This document shows positions 1 through 8,228 of a DNA stretch of 64,000 nucleotides, piece after piece. The notes under the pieces are model-generated. The model saw only the letters and a program-made list of their open reading frames with translations. It was not told where the DNA came from and did not search any database. The stretch is from positions 62,001-126,000 of the forward strand of contig NZ_VHIB01000012.1 of the NCBI RefSeq assembly GCF_008087345.1, in the 5' to 3' direction. Origin of the DNA: Nocardioides caldifontis. GTDB taxonomy: Bacteria; Actinomycetota; Actinomycetes; Propionibacteriales; Nocardioidaceae. The position numbers and the translations under genes are program-made. Positions within the stretch are counted from its first letter, which is position 1. Every line of letters starts with the position of its first letter.

Positions 1-1226
1 GGGCGGCCCACCGTGCCGATGCGCAGCGTGTCCGGCAGGTTGACGGTCACCGCGGCCGTGGTCTCGGTCAGGCCGTACCCCTCGAGGATCGGGACCCCGA
101 TGCCGCGGAAGTAGTGGCCGAGCCGCTCGCCGAGCGGGGCGCCGCCCGAGACGACGAACCGGCACCGCCCGCCGAGCAGCTCCCGGACCCGTGCGTGGAC
201 CAGCCGGTCGTGCAGCGTGTGCCGCGCGCGGAGCACCGGGCCGACCCGGCCCCGGTCGAGCGCCTGGCTCCACCGGATCGCGGTCTCGGTGGCCGCGTCG
301 AAGAGCCGCCCCCGCCCCTCGGACGCGGCCTGCTGGCTCGCGGCGTTGACCAGCCGCTCGAAGACCCGCGGCACGCCGAGCAGGAACGTGGGGCGGAAGG
401 TCGCGAGGTCGGCGGGGAGCGTCCGCACGTCGGGGGTGTGGCCGAGCGTCACGCGTGCCTTGACCGCGCCGAGCTGCACGACCCGGGCGAACACGTGCGC
501 CATCGGGAGCACCATCAGCGTCGAGGCGTCCTCGTCGGCGAACAGCTCGTGCAGCTCCGCCAGCGTCGCGCCGAGCCCCCGGTGGAAGTTGGCGTGGGTG
601 AGCACGCACCCCTTGGGATGGGCGGTGGTGCCGGAGGTGTAGATGATCGTCGCGACGTCCTCGGCCTGCACCGACGTGCGCCGGCGCTCGAGCCGCTCGT
701 CGTCGACCTCCCGGCCCAGCTCGGTGAGCGCGGCGACCGCACCGGGGCCGTCGGCGTCGTCGAGCACCCACAGGTGCCGCTCCCCGTCGGGCCAGCCCGA
801 CTCGCGGACCCGCGCCCCCAGCGCCGGGGTCTCCACGACGGCCGCGACAGCGTCGCTGTCCTCGAGGATCCACCGGAGCTGGTCGACGGGTGCGGTGGCG
901 TAGACCGGGACGCCGACCGCGCCGGCGTGCCAGATCGCGTAGTCCAGGAGGGTCCACTCGTAGCGCGTGCGGCTCATCAGCGCCACACGGTCGCCCGGGC
1001 GGACGCCGGCGGCGACCAGACCGCGGGCCACCTGCCGCACCTCGGCGAGGAACGTGGCCGCGGTGACGTCGCTCCACCCCGGGCCGTCGGCGCCGGGGGA
1101 GCGGCGGCGGAAGGCCACCCGGTCCGGCTGCTCCGCGGCGTACTCCACGACGTCGTCGGCGAGCCCCCCGCGGCGGTCCGTGTCGGGACCGGCGGCGGCC
1201 GTCGACGGGCTGGTGTACTCGCGCAC
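1..1226 (-). CDS. Long-chain acyl-CoA synthetase (AMP-forming), 3' part outside window
   Basis: Activates fatty acids to acyl-CoA through an acyl-adenylate intermediate at the cytoplasmic membrane face. The minus strand reads continuously from a GTG at 1226 to the left window edge, about 408 residues. The adenylate-forming signatures are visible: IIYTSGTTAHPKG near residue 190 (P-loop-like A3 motif) and EGYGLTET near residue 380 (A5 motif). The start is supported by AGGAGG five bases upstream of GTG. It is divergent from the SRPBCC-ArsA operon. The C-terminal lysine-bearing domain lies outside the window, so chain-length preference cannot be judged. FadD15-like long-chain ligase is the best family guess. 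Confidence 0.9.
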   Translation of the reverse strand, partial: MREYTSPSTAAAGPDTDRRGGLADDVVEYAAEQPDRVAFRRRSPGADGPGWSDVTAATFLAEVRQVARGLVAAGVRPGDRVALMSRTRYEWTLLDYAIWHAGAVGVPVYATAPVDQLRWILEDSDAVAAVVETPALGARVRESGWPDGERHLWVLDDADGPGAVAALTELGREVDDERLERRRTSVQAEDVATIIYTSGTTAHPKGCVLTHANFHRGLGATLAELHELFADEDASTLMVLPMAHVFARVVQLGAVKARVTLGHTPDVRTLPADLATFRPTFLLGVPRVFERLVNAASQQAASEGRGRLFDAATETAIRWSQALDRGRVGPVLRARHTLHDRLVHARVRELLGGRCRFVVSGGAPLGERLGHYFRGIGVPILEGYGLTETTAAVTVNLPDTLRIGTVGR

Positions 1227-1294
1227 CGGAGCCTCCTGTCCTGTCGGTAGTCTCAGCGGCACCGTATTGCAGGAGACGCAGGAGGCCCGGCTCC

Positions 1295-1735
1295 ATGGCC
1301 GACCAGACCAGCTCGAGCATCGTCATCGCCGCGCCACCGGCCGCGGTGATGGAGGCGATCGCGGACTTCGAGGCCTACCCGGAGTGGGCGCAGGGGGTGC
1401 ACACCGCCGAGGTGCGCGAGACGTTGCCGGACGGTCGCGCGAAGGAGGTCTACTTCGAGATCGAGGCCACCCCGATCAAGGACTCCTACACGCTGGGCTA
1501 CGACTGGCACGGGGACGAGTCGGTCACCTGGTCGCTGGTCTCCGGCAAGATGATGAAGAAGCTCGACGGCGCCTACGTGCTGCGGCCGACCGGGTCGGGC
1601 ACCGAGGTCACCTACCGGCTCGCGGTGGAGGTCGGCATCCCGATGATCGGGATGCTCAAGCGCAAGGCCGAGAAGGTCATCGTCGACACCGCTCTCAAGG
1701 GGCTGAAGAAGCGCGTCGAGTCGCAGGTCGGCTGA
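1295..1735 (+). CDS. SRPBCC (START-like) family protein
   Basis: A 146-residue single-domain protein of the polyketide cyclase/dehydrase and lipid-transport superfamily, which forms a helix-grip fold around a hydrophobic ligand. It begins with the family's usual opening (SSIVIAAPPAAVMEAIADF) and contains the typical YPEWAQGV motif near residue 29. GGAGG lies just upstream of ATG 1295. It sits 8 bases before the ArsA-type ATPase and is probably co-transcribed with it. The ligand is unknown; the neighbouring acyl-CoA ligase makes a lipid ligand possible, but that is inference. Confidence 0.85.
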   Translation: MADQTSSSIVIAAPPAAVMEAIADFEAYPEWAQGVHTAEVRETLPDGRAKEVYFEIEATPIKDSYTLGYDWHGDESVTWSLVSGKMMKKLDGAYVLRPTGSGTEVTYRLAVEVGIPMIGMLKRKAEKVIVDTALKGLKKRVESQVG

Positions 1736-1743
1736 GCTCGCCC

Positions 1744-2943
1744 GTGCGCATCATCCTCTTCACCGGCAAGGGCGGGGTCGGCAAGACCACCGCCGCCGCC
1801 GGCACCGCGGCCGTCGCGGCGGCCCGCGGGCGGCGCACCCTGGTGATGTCGACCGACACCGCGCACTCGCTCGCCGACGCGTTCGCGGTGCCCATCGGTT
1901 CGGAGCCGACACCGGTGGCCCCGGACCTCTACGTGCAGCAGGTCGACCCCCAGCGTCGGTTCGAGCAGTCGTGGTCGGAGGTGCAGCAGTACCTCCTGTC
2001 GGTCCTCGACGCCGCCGGCGTGGACCCGATCACCGCCGAGGAGCTCACGGTGCTCCCGGGCGCCGAGGAGGTCCTCGCGCTGCTCGAGCTGCGCCGCCAG
2101 GTGGTCTCGGGCCGGTGGGACGTCGTCGTCGTCGACTGCGCGCCGACAGCCGAGACACTGCGGCTGCTCGCGCTGCCGGAGGCGCTCGGGTGGTACATGG
2201 ACCGGATCTTCCCGGTGGAGCGGCGGGTGGTCCGCGCGCTCAAGCCGGTGCTCGCGCGCGCGGCGGGGGTGCCGATGCCGCACGAGGCGGTCTTCGACGC
2301 CGTCGAGCGGCTCCACGCCGACCTCGAGCAGGTGCACGAGATCCTCACCGCCAAGGACACCAGCGTCCGGCTGGTGCTCACCCCGGAGAACGTCGTGGTG
2401 GCCGAGGCACGCCGGTCGCTGACCACGCTGTCGCTCTTCGGCTACCGGGTGGACGGTGTGGTGGCCAACCGGGTCTTCCCCGCCGAGGGCGCCGACGCGT
2501 GGCGGGAGCGGTGGGTACGCGCCCAGCAGTCGGTGCTCACCACGGTCGAGGAGTCGTTCGTCGGACTGCCCGTGTGGCGTTCGGCGTACCAGGACAGCGA
2601 GCCGGTGGGCGTCGCGCAGCTCGACGCGTTCGCGCGGGCGGCGTACGGCGAGGACGACCCGCTCGCGGCGCCGCTCGGCGAGGAGCCGCTGGCCGTACGC
2701 CGGACCGCCGAAGGTGCCGTGCTGCGGCTGTCGCTCCCCTTCGCCGAGCGGGGGGACGTTGACTTGGCCCGCCACGGCGACGAGCTGGTGGTGACCGTCG
2801 GCTCCTACCGGAGGGTCCTCGCGCTGCCGGCCGCGCTCCGCCAGCACGTCGTCCGCGGGGCGAAGGTCGACGACGGGGCGCTGCGGATCCGGTTCGCCGC
2901 GCCTGCGGAGCCGGCGCGGCCGGCAGAGGAGGGTGGAGAGTGA
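1744..2943 (+). CDS. ArsA/GET3-family ATPase with C-terminal Hsp20-like domain
   Basis: Soluble SIMIBI-class P-loop ATPase of 399 residues. GTG 1744 opens directly into the deviant Walker A motif FTGKGGVGKTT (residues 5-15), followed by the switch-I-like STDTAHSLADAF and by VVVDCAPTAETLRLL, the DxAPT/GET3-type switch II. The last ~90 residues resemble the ArsA-HSP20 domain (LRLSLPFAERGDVDL, ending LRIRF). Family members act in arsenite efflux or tail-anchored protein insertion. The actinobacterial versions lack a known ArsB partner here, so the substrate is unassigned. The gene overlaps the next one by four bases (GTGA), indicating translational coupling. Confidence 0.88.
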   Translation: MRIILFTGKGGVGKTTAAAGTAAVAAARGRRTLVMSTDTAHSLADAFAVPIGSEPTPVAPDLYVQQVDPQRRFEQSWSEVQQYLLSVLDAAGVDPITAEELTVLPGAEEVLALLELRRQVVSGRWDVVVVDCAPTAETLRLLALPEALGWYMDRIFPVERRVVRALKPVLARAAGVPMPHEAVFDAVERLHADLEQVHEILTAKDTSVRLVLTPENVVVAEARRSLTTLSLFGYRVDGVVANRVFPAEGADAWRERWVRAQQSVLTTVEESFVGLPVWRSAYQDSEPVGVAQLDAFARAAYGEDDPLAAPLGEEPLAVRRTAEGAVLRLSLPFAERGDVDLARHGDELVVTVGSYRRVLALPAALRQHVVRGAKVDDGALRIRFAAPAEPARPAEEGGE

Positions 2944-3356
2944 GCGGGACCGACGAGAGCCCCGGGGCCGGCGAGCCGCTGGGCAGCGTGGCCGAGGAGG
3001 CCGCGAAGCTCTTCGACGCGCTCCAGGGCTGGGCCCGCGAGAACGGCGGCGACGCGGCGGGCGCGGCGGCGTCCGGGCTGGGCGCCCGGCTCAAGGAGAT
3101 CGACGAGCACCTCGCCACCGGGGGAGCGGAGTGCACGTGGTGCCCTCTCTGCCGGACGGTGGCGGTGGTGCGCGAGACCAGCCCGGAGGTGCGCGCCCAC
3201 CTCGCCACGGCGGCGAGCTCGCTGCTCCAGGCGGGCGCTTCGTTGCTGGAGGCCCACGCCCGGAAGGCGGCCACCGAACCCTCGGGAGTGGAGAAGATCG
3301 ACCTCGACGAAGGGGACGACTGGCCGGACGACGAGGGCGGCTGGGACGCCGAGTGA
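2940..3356 (+). CDS. Small acidic protein coupled to ArsA-type ATPase (DUF5304-like)
   Basis: A 138-residue protein whose GTG start overlaps the ATPase stop (GTGA), so the two are translationally coupled. The middle carries a CTWCPLC cysteine cluster near residues 64-70 followed by RTVAVVRETSPEV, and the tail is strongly acidic (DEGDDWPDDEGG). It resembles the actinobacterial DUF5304 family, which recurs beside this ATPase. The Cys cluster could bind a metal or form a disulfide, but no function is known. No membrane segment or signal peptide is seen. Confidence 0.75.
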   Translation: MSGTDESPGAGEPLGSVAEEAAKLFDALQGWARENGGDAAGAAASGLGARLKEIDEHLATGGAECTWCPLCRTVAVVRETSPEVRAHLATAASSLLQAGASLLEAHARKAATEPSGVEKIDLDEGDDWPDDEGGWDAE

Positions 3357-3435
3357 TGGCGGACCCCTCGACCGCGTGACGCCGGCCGCGCCCGGACGAA
3401 CGAGTATGAGCGATTAGGACATATGCGGCGGAAGC

Positions 3436-3490
3436 ATCACCTATCGTGATCAACGACTGACGGTAGCCCGGTGCTCGGGCAAGGACCGTC
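3436..3490 (+). promoter_or_regulatory. Two-hairpin leader before the TadE/TadG genes
   Basis: The 145-base gap before the Tad pair holds two consecutive inverted repeats. The first is ATCAC-CTATC-GTGAT (3436-3450). The second runs 3459-3490: outer stem GACGGT/ACCGTC, an asymmetric internal loop (A against AAGG), then inner stem GCCCG/CGGGC around GTGCT. It ends 25 bases before the start. It lacks the conserved core of the c-di-GMP-I riboswitch and matches no RNA class I recognise. It may be a leader RNA, or the first repeat may be a protein operator. Confidence 0.35.
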
Positions 3491-3515
3491 GCCGTGAGCC
3501 ATGAAAGGTGGGGTT

Positions 3516-4067
3516 ATGCCGAGCTTGCCGGGCCTGCGTGGCTGCCGACGTGCCTCACGTTCACGCTCGCAGCGGGGAGCGTCCGCGGTCGAGCTGGCGC
3601 TGGTCAGCTTCATCTTCTTCCCCCTCATGTTCGGACTCATCGACTACGGGATGTGGTTCAACGACTCCTTGAACGCGCGCCAAGGTGTTCGAGAGGCGGC
3701 TCGACTCGGCGTGGTGCAGGAATTCGGCGCTGGTTGCACCTCCTCGAACAAGATGGAGTGCTTGAAGCAGATCGTGAAGTCCGAAACCAGGGCTGTTGCC
3801 GGTCAAACAGCGGTCAAGGTCCTCGTGCCAGAAGGCTGGAGCAGGCGAAAGCCCCTCATCGTGTGCGCTGCGATCAAGGAGACGGGCGTGACCAACCTGA
3901 CGCCCCTGCCCAACGACGGGGTCATCGTCGCCGAGACGCGCATGTCGATCGAGGTCGACACCCCGCCACAGCCTGCCCTCACGCCGGGGACGTCCGTCGA
4001 GGATCCGTTCCCCGGCGCGACCGGCTCATGGGCGTGGTGCGGCAAGGAGGACGACGATGACGCGTGA
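3516..4067 (+). CDS. TadE-like pilus assembly / pseudopilin-like protein
   Basis: A 183-residue TadE-family protein. A basic N-terminus rich in R and S is followed by RGASAVELALVSFIFFPLMF, the TadE signature, with a conserved Glu and one membrane helix at about residues 20-45. The rest is extracytoplasmic with paired cysteines. ATG 3516 is preferred over ATG 3501 because AAAGGTGGGG sits just upstream of it. The gene overlaps the TadG-like gene by 11 bases. Known TadE proteins are minor pseudopilins of Flp pili, but no TadA ATPase, TadB/C platform or Flp pilin is in view, so this is an orphan pair or works with genes elsewhere. GC is lower than in the flanks. Confidence 0.85.
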   Translation: MPSLPGLRGCRRASRSRSQRGASAVELALVSFIFFPLMFGLIDYGMWFNDSLNARQGVREAARLGVVQEFGAGCTSSNKMECLKQIVKSETRAVAGQTAVKVLVPEGWSRRKPLIVCAAIKETGVTNLTPLPNDGVIVAETRMSIEVDTPPQPALTPGTSVEDPFPGATGSWAWCGKEDDDDA

Positions 4068-5424
4068 GGTCTCGCGTCGCGCTGAAACAGGAGCAGTGGC
4101 GATCGTTGCTGCGGCTCTCGCGCTCGTGCTCTTCGGTCTGGCCGCCCTCGTGGTCGACCTGGGTCTGGCCCGGGACACCCGGCGGCAAGCGCAGAGTGCC
4201 GCCGACGCAGCGGCTCTCGCTGCGGGGAACGCCCTCTATGCAACGAGCATGACGCCGAACTTCGCGGCGGCCGTGGACGCAGCCAAGGCTTACGCCGAGG
4301 AGAATTATTCGTTCGACTCCTCGCAGTGGAGTGCTTGCGCGGACCCGTCGCCGCTCGCCTATGTCCCGTCAGCTGCGCATGGCTGCATCTCCTTCAACAA
4401 CCCGACCAAGCCCACGACGGTCCGAGTGGTCCTCCCCTCACAGAAGGTCAACACCCTCTTCGGTGCCGTTGCGGGCATTCACGAAGTAGAAGTGAGTGCC
4501 CTCGCTGAGGCGTCATGGGAAACGGACTCCAAGTCGGAATGCGGAGTCTGTGTCATCGGGGAAGGGCCGCACGAACTGCAGAACGGTGAGCTCTCACTGT
4601 CCGGCGGGTCAGACATTCATTTCAACGGCGACGTCTGCGTACAGCAGAACGGTGAAGTGGAGGTTGCCGCCACGGACGGTGGACAGGTCCTCATCGAAGG
4701 ACAGGCAATGAATGGTGCCGGCGGCTGCAAGGACGGCCCCGAGCAGTACCCGAGCGGCCATACCGAAGGCGCGCTGCCCGTGAGCGACCCCCTCGAGCTG
4801 CTCGCTCTTCCTCCACCGGGGTGGGATGCGCTTCCTACGAAGGCGGCGACTCAGAACGCATGCGCGACTGGCGGTGGCCCAGGCGTCTACGGATCCCTCA
4901 ACATCCCGCAGAACGCCGTGTGCAACCTCTCGCCGGGCCTGTATGTCGTGACCGGACAGAACCATTCGTCGGCTAATGGCACCGTCGTCAACGCCCTCGG
5001 AGTCACCCTCTACTTCGCTTGCGGTGACCGCTTGGCTCCCCGCGCGTGCTACCAGAACGGCGAGGAAGGCGGCGACCTTCTCTTCACCGGGAACGCGGTG
5101 CTCAACCACAGTGCGCCGACGTGCCTCGAGGTCCCTGCCATTCCGAACTGCGAAGCCATCAAGGGACTGTCCATCGCGGCGGACCGCAACAACACCTCCG
5201 CCTTCAGCTGGCGCGGCAACGGGAGCGGTCAGGAATCGTCGGGCACGATCTACCTGAAGAGCGGTTCGCTCGACTACCGCGGCAACGGAACCGGCACGGT
5301 CGTCGAGTCACTCATCGTGGTCGACACGCTGACCAACAGCGGGAACAATGCAGGCCTCCAGGTCAAGTACACCGGCGACAAGAATGTGCGACTTCCCTTC
5401 GCGAATCTGCGACTCACCAAGTAG
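4057..5424 (+). CDS. TadG-like protein with Cys- and Gly/Asn-rich exported domain
   Basis: A 455-residue membrane-anchored protein. The N-terminal Tad domain is clear: RRAETGAVAIVAAALALVLF (one membrane helix at about residues 10-35) followed by DTRRQAQSAADAAALAAGNAL, the TadF/TadG helix. No von Willebrand A domain follows. Instead there is a long region rich in Gly, Asn and Cys (CVQQNGEVEV, GNGSGQESSGTIYLKSGSL) that looks like a beta-solenoid or polymer-forming surface domain. It overlaps TadE and probably partners it. GC is near 62% in a sampled line (4621-4680) against 75% in a distant core-gene line, suggesting acquired DNA. The function of the exported domain is unknown. Confidence 0.8.
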   Translation: MTREVSRRAETGAVAIVAAALALVLFGLAALVVDLGLARDTRRQAQSAADAAALAAGNALYATSMTPNFAAAVDAAKAYAEENYSFDSSQWSACADPSPLAYVPSAAHGCISFNNPTKPTTVRVVLPSQKVNTLFGAVAGIHEVEVSALAEASWETDSKSECGVCVIGEGPHELQNGELSLSGGSDIHFNGDVCVQQNGEVEVAATDGGQVLIEGQAMNGAGGCKDGPEQYPSGHTEGALPVSDPLELLALPPPGWDALPTKAATQNACATGGGPGVYGSLNIPQNAVCNLSPGLYVVTGQNHSSANGTVVNALGVTLYFACGDRLAPRACYQNGEEGGDLLFTGNAVLNHSAPTCLEVPAIPNCEAIKGLSIAADRNNTSAFSWRGNGSGQESSGTIYLKSGSLDYRGNGTGTVVESLIVVDTLTNSGNNAGLQVKYTGDKNVRLPFANLRLTK

Positions 5425-5463
5425 AGAAATGCGGTAGGAGGACGGCTCGGCCAGGTCGACCGC

Positions 5464-6702
5464 TCACCGCCCGGCGTACGACGGGACCAGCTCGCGGGTC
5501 AGCTGCTCGATGAAGAGCCCGACGTCGGTGACGATGCCCCGCGCTTGCGAGGAGCCCCGGTCCGCGAGCTTGGTGACCGACGCGGGGTTGATGTCGACGC
5601 AGACCAGGGGGATCGAGGCCGGCAGGATGTTGCCGGTCGCCACCGAGTGCAGCGTCGTGGCGACCATGACGCAGAACCCGACGTCCTCCAGCGCCGCCCG
5701 CATCGCGCGCTGCCCCTCGATCACGTCGCTGTAGACGTCGGGCAGCGGCCCGTCGTCACGGACCGAGCCGACCAGCACGAACTCCTTGCCGCCCTTGACG
5801 AGCGCGTGCATGATCCCGCCCGTCAGCACCCCCTTCTCGACCGCCGCGGCGATCGAGCCGGCCTTGCGGATCTCGTTGATCGCCCGGATGTGGTGCTCGT
5901 GGCCGTGCTCGACGCCGTGCCCCTGGTTGAGGTCGATGCCGAGCGAGGTGCCGTAGAGCGAGGCCTCGATGTCGTGGGTGGCCAGAGCGTTGCCGGCGAA
6001 GAGGACGTCGACGAAGCCGGCCTCGGTCAGCGCCACCATCGCGGGCGCCGCCCCCGTGTGCACGACCCCCGGGCCGCCGACCCACAACACCTTCTTGCCG
6101 GCCGCCTTGGCGTCACGGATGCCGTCGGCCACCTGGCGCACCAGCACCGCCTGGGGCTTCTCGCTGGAGACGTCGGACTCCATGAAGCCGAAGACGACGC
6201 CCGACCGCACCTCGCTCGGCGCCGCGACCTCGATCCCCGCTGCGCCGACGACGATGCGCATCCCCGCCTTCACGTCGACCATCGGCACGGTCCGGACCCG
6301 CAGGGCCTCGCCCTCGCCCTCGACGAGCAGCCCACAGTCCATCTCCGGGTTCTCCACCTCGACCCAGCGGCCGTCGACGCGCACCTTGGTCGCGAGGTTC
6401 GTCGTGGAGTAGAAGCCGTCCGGGAAGACCCCGTCCTGCTCGGCCACCGCGGTCTCGGCGGCGCCCGGGTCGACCTGGTTGAGGCCGCGGGTCTGGATCC
6501 GCATCAGGAGCCGCTGCAGCGCCTCGTCGTCCTCGGCGGTGACGGTCAGCGTCGCGTAGGACAGGTCCTGCTGCTCGTGGCCGACGTCGAACCGGTCGAT
6601 CGTGTAGTCGGCGCCGTACTCCTTGATGTCGTTGAGCACCCCCGACAGGATCCCGCTGTCGATGAGGTGTCCGGTGATCTCCACCTGCTCGCTGGCCGCC
6701 AA
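5464..6702 (-). CDS. LOR/SDH-domain protein, archaeal-type ornithine cyclodeaminase-like
   Basis: A 412-residue protein of the TIGR00300 type (LOR/SDH bifunctional-enzyme conserved domain). Characterised relatives include archaeal ornithine cyclodeaminase and the C-terminal part of cyanobacterial AgrE/ArgZ, which convert ornithine to proline. Visible blocks are the N-terminal EITGHLIDSGILSGVLNDI, a nucleotide-binding stretch KKVLWVGGPGVVHTGAAPAM and a C-terminal LVCVDINPASVTKLADRGS. I chose TTG 6702 because GAGGAGG lies eight bases upstream and similarity begins there. An open frame continues further upstream but looks non-coding. It converges on the TadG-like gene. Substrate is inferred from family only. 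Confidence 0.8.
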   Translation of the reverse strand: MAASEQVEITGHLIDSGILSGVLNDIKEYGADYTIDRFDVGHEQQDLSYATLTVTAEDDEALQRLLMRIQTRGLNQVDPGAAETAVAEQDGVFPDGFYSTTNLATKVRVDGRWVEVENPEMDCGLLVEGEGEALRVRTVPMVDVKAGMRIVVGAAGIEVAAPSEVRSGVVFGFMESDVSSEKPQAVLVRQVADGIRDAKAAGKKVLWVGGPGVVHTGAAPAMVALTEAGFVDVLFAGNALATHDIEASLYGTSLGIDLNQGHGVEHGHEHHIRAINEIRKAGSIAAAVEKGVLTGGIMHALVKGGKEFVLVGSVRDDGPLPDVYSDVIEGQRAMRAALEDVGFCVMVATTLHSVATGNILPASIPLVCVDINPASVTKLADRGSSQARGIVTDVGLFIEQLTRELVPSYAGR

Positions 6703-6739
6703 CGCTGGCTCCTCCTCGCTCGTCCGGTCCGTGCGCCCC

Positions 6740-7300
6740 TCAGACGACCGCGCCGTCGTCCCCCGACCAGTCGTCCGGCGGTCGTGGCCGCATCGTGGCC
6801 ACCAGGTAGCCGAACCCTCCGACGAAGGCGGCGACCAGGAAGAACGCCACCCACCCCGGGATCGTGACCTGGAGGACGACGAGCAGGAGCGCCACGACCG
6901 GGGTCCCGAGCAGGCCGGCCCAGGCCAGCCGGCGGGGTGGGTCGACGGTGGGGAGCGGCGGCGGGGGAGGCGGCACGAAGTGGCCCTCGTCGTCCCACGG
7001 CACCGGCGCTCCCGTACGCCGGTCCGCCGGGCCGTCCTCCGGCAGCACGTCGTGGAGGGGCTCCGGACCGGGCTCCGCGTCGGCCGGGTCCGCGACGGCC
7101 TGGTCGGAGGCGGCGTCCTCGACTGCCTCGTCGCCAGCCTCGTCGCCAGCCTCGTCGCCAGCCTCGTCGCCCCCGGGGTCGCTCGGCTCCCAGTGGGCCA
7201 CGATCTCCGCGAAGGCGGCATCGAAGTCCAACCCCTTGTCGGGGTCCTCGGGGCGGGGCTCGGGAGTCACGGCAGGCTCGTCGGGGTCGGGGATGCTCAT
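6740..7300 (-). CDS. Membrane protein with acidic GDEA-repeat N-terminus
   Basis: A 186-residue protein of unknown function. The N-terminal ~85 residues are acidic and low-complexity, with four tandem GDEA units encoded by a 12-bp DNA repeat. A run of prolines follows (HFVPPPPPPLP), then two membrane helices at about residues 128-170 (LAWAGLLGTPVVALLLVVLQ; VAFFLVAAFVGGFGYLVATM) and a short acidic tail. The layout suggests a cytoplasmic N-terminus with a helical hairpin anchor. It lies between the hydrolase and the LOR/SDH gene on the same strand and could share their transcript. Confidence 0.75.
   Translation of the reverse strand: MSIPDPDEPAVTPEPRPEDPDKGLDFDAAFAEIVAHWEPSDPGGDEAGDEAGDEAGDEAVEDAASDQAVADPADAEPGPEPLHDVLPEDGPADRRTGAPVPWDDEGHFVPPPPPPLPTVDPPRRLAWAGLLGTPVVALLLVVLQVTIPGWVAFFLVAAFVGGFGYLVATMRPRPPDDWSGDDGAVV
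7127..7171. repeat. 12-bp tandem repeat inside a coding region
   Basis: Three exact copies of CTCGTCGCCAGC plus nine bases of a fourth, encoding the GDEA repeats on the minus strand. The unit is a multiple of three, so copy-number change would keep the frame. Confidence 0.9.
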
Positions 7301-7312
7301 GCGCCGTCGACG

Positions 7313-8080
7313 CTACCCCTCGGTGCGAGCGCGGATGAACTCGGCGCTGACGGTGAAGATGACGCCGGCGTCGTTGTCGAGGGTCGCCACGTGGTAGCTG
7401 TCCTCGAGGATCCGCTCCTCCAGGTCACGGCTGGAGACCGTCGTCATGATGGTGCGCCCCGAGGAGGGATCGATGACGTGGTCGACGCGCGAGCGGAACA
7501 TCAGCAGCGGCTGCGTGACCTCCGGCAGCCGCTGCTCGACGACCCGCATCCCCTGGAACAGCGAGTGCAGGGCGCGCAGCGGGGTGCGTCGGTAGCCGCG
7601 CTCCTCGACGCCCTCCTTCTTGATGTCGCTGGCGATCCCGGGGAAGGACGGGACGACGTGCTTGAGCACCGGGAGGAGCTTCACGTCCTTGCGGGTGGAG
7701 GTGACGAACGGGTTGACCAGGACCACCCCGCTCACCTCGCGCCCCTTGTCGACCGCGAGGTTCAGCGCCAGGCAGCCGCCCATCGACAGCCCGGCGACGT
7801 ACACCTCGTCGCAGTCGGTCTGGAGCTTCTCGAAGGCCCGCTCGGCCTCGGCGTACCAGTCGGCGTAGGTGGTGGTGTTGCACTCCTGCCAGGTCGTGCA
7901 GTGGCCCGGCCAGCGGGGGACCGAGACGGCGTACCCGCGCTCGTGGAGGTACTCGGCCCAGGAGCGCATCGACGACGGGCCGCCGGTGAAACCGTGGCAC
8001 AGGAGGACGCCGGTGCGGCGGCCGTCGCTGCGCGGCTGGGCAGGGGCGGAGAAGGCCTCGTCTTCGGGGGCAATGCGCAC
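7313..8080 (-). CDS. Alpha/beta hydrolase, carboxylesterase/monoacylglycerol-lipase type
   Basis: A 255-residue soluble esterase related to Est30-type carboxylesterases. Visible elements are the oxyanion motif LLCHGFTGGPSSMR (residues 27-39), the nucleophile elbow GLSMGG with Ser99, a likely acid in RSRVDHVID and a likely histidine in DSYHVATLDND. It probably hydrolyses short- to medium-chain acyl esters. GTG 8080 has AGGAG upstream. It is divergent from plsC with about 150 bases between, consistent with a lipid-related setting. The exact substrate cannot be told. Confidence 0.88.
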   Translation of the reverse strand: MRIAPEDEAFSAPAQPRSDGRRTGVLLCHGFTGGPSSMRSWAEYLHERGYAVSVPRWPGHCTTWQECNTTTYADWYAEAERAFEKLQTDCDEVYVAGLSMGGCLALNLAVDKGREVSGVVLVNPFVTSTRKDVKLLPVLKHVVPSFPGIASDIKKEGVEERGYRRTPLRALHSLFQGMRVVEQRLPEVTQPLLMFRSRVDHVIDPSSGRTIMTTVSSRDLEERILEDSYHVATLDNDAGVIFTVSAEFIRARTEG

Positions 8081-8228
8081 GTCGGAACTCCTGAGGAGAT
8101 GGGCCCGGGGAAGGTTCGGGGGCGGGTCCGGGGCCGCAGGAGGATCGTCGCACGGGCGCGGGGGTCAGGCTAGGGTGTGACGGCGCGAACGGCGCGCCGG
8201 ACGCGATCGCCAGGAGGTGGAAGACCGC

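Noticed and set aside
3357-3515. A c-di-GMP-I riboswitch before the TadE gene
   Set aside because: The conserved core with the GCAAAGCC-like segment and its tetraloop-receptor arrangement is absent.
3501-6702. The low-GC region as a prophage or integrated element
   Set aside because: No integrase, transposase, attachment-site repeats or tRNA boundary was found; only two Tad-type genes and one metabolic gene are present.
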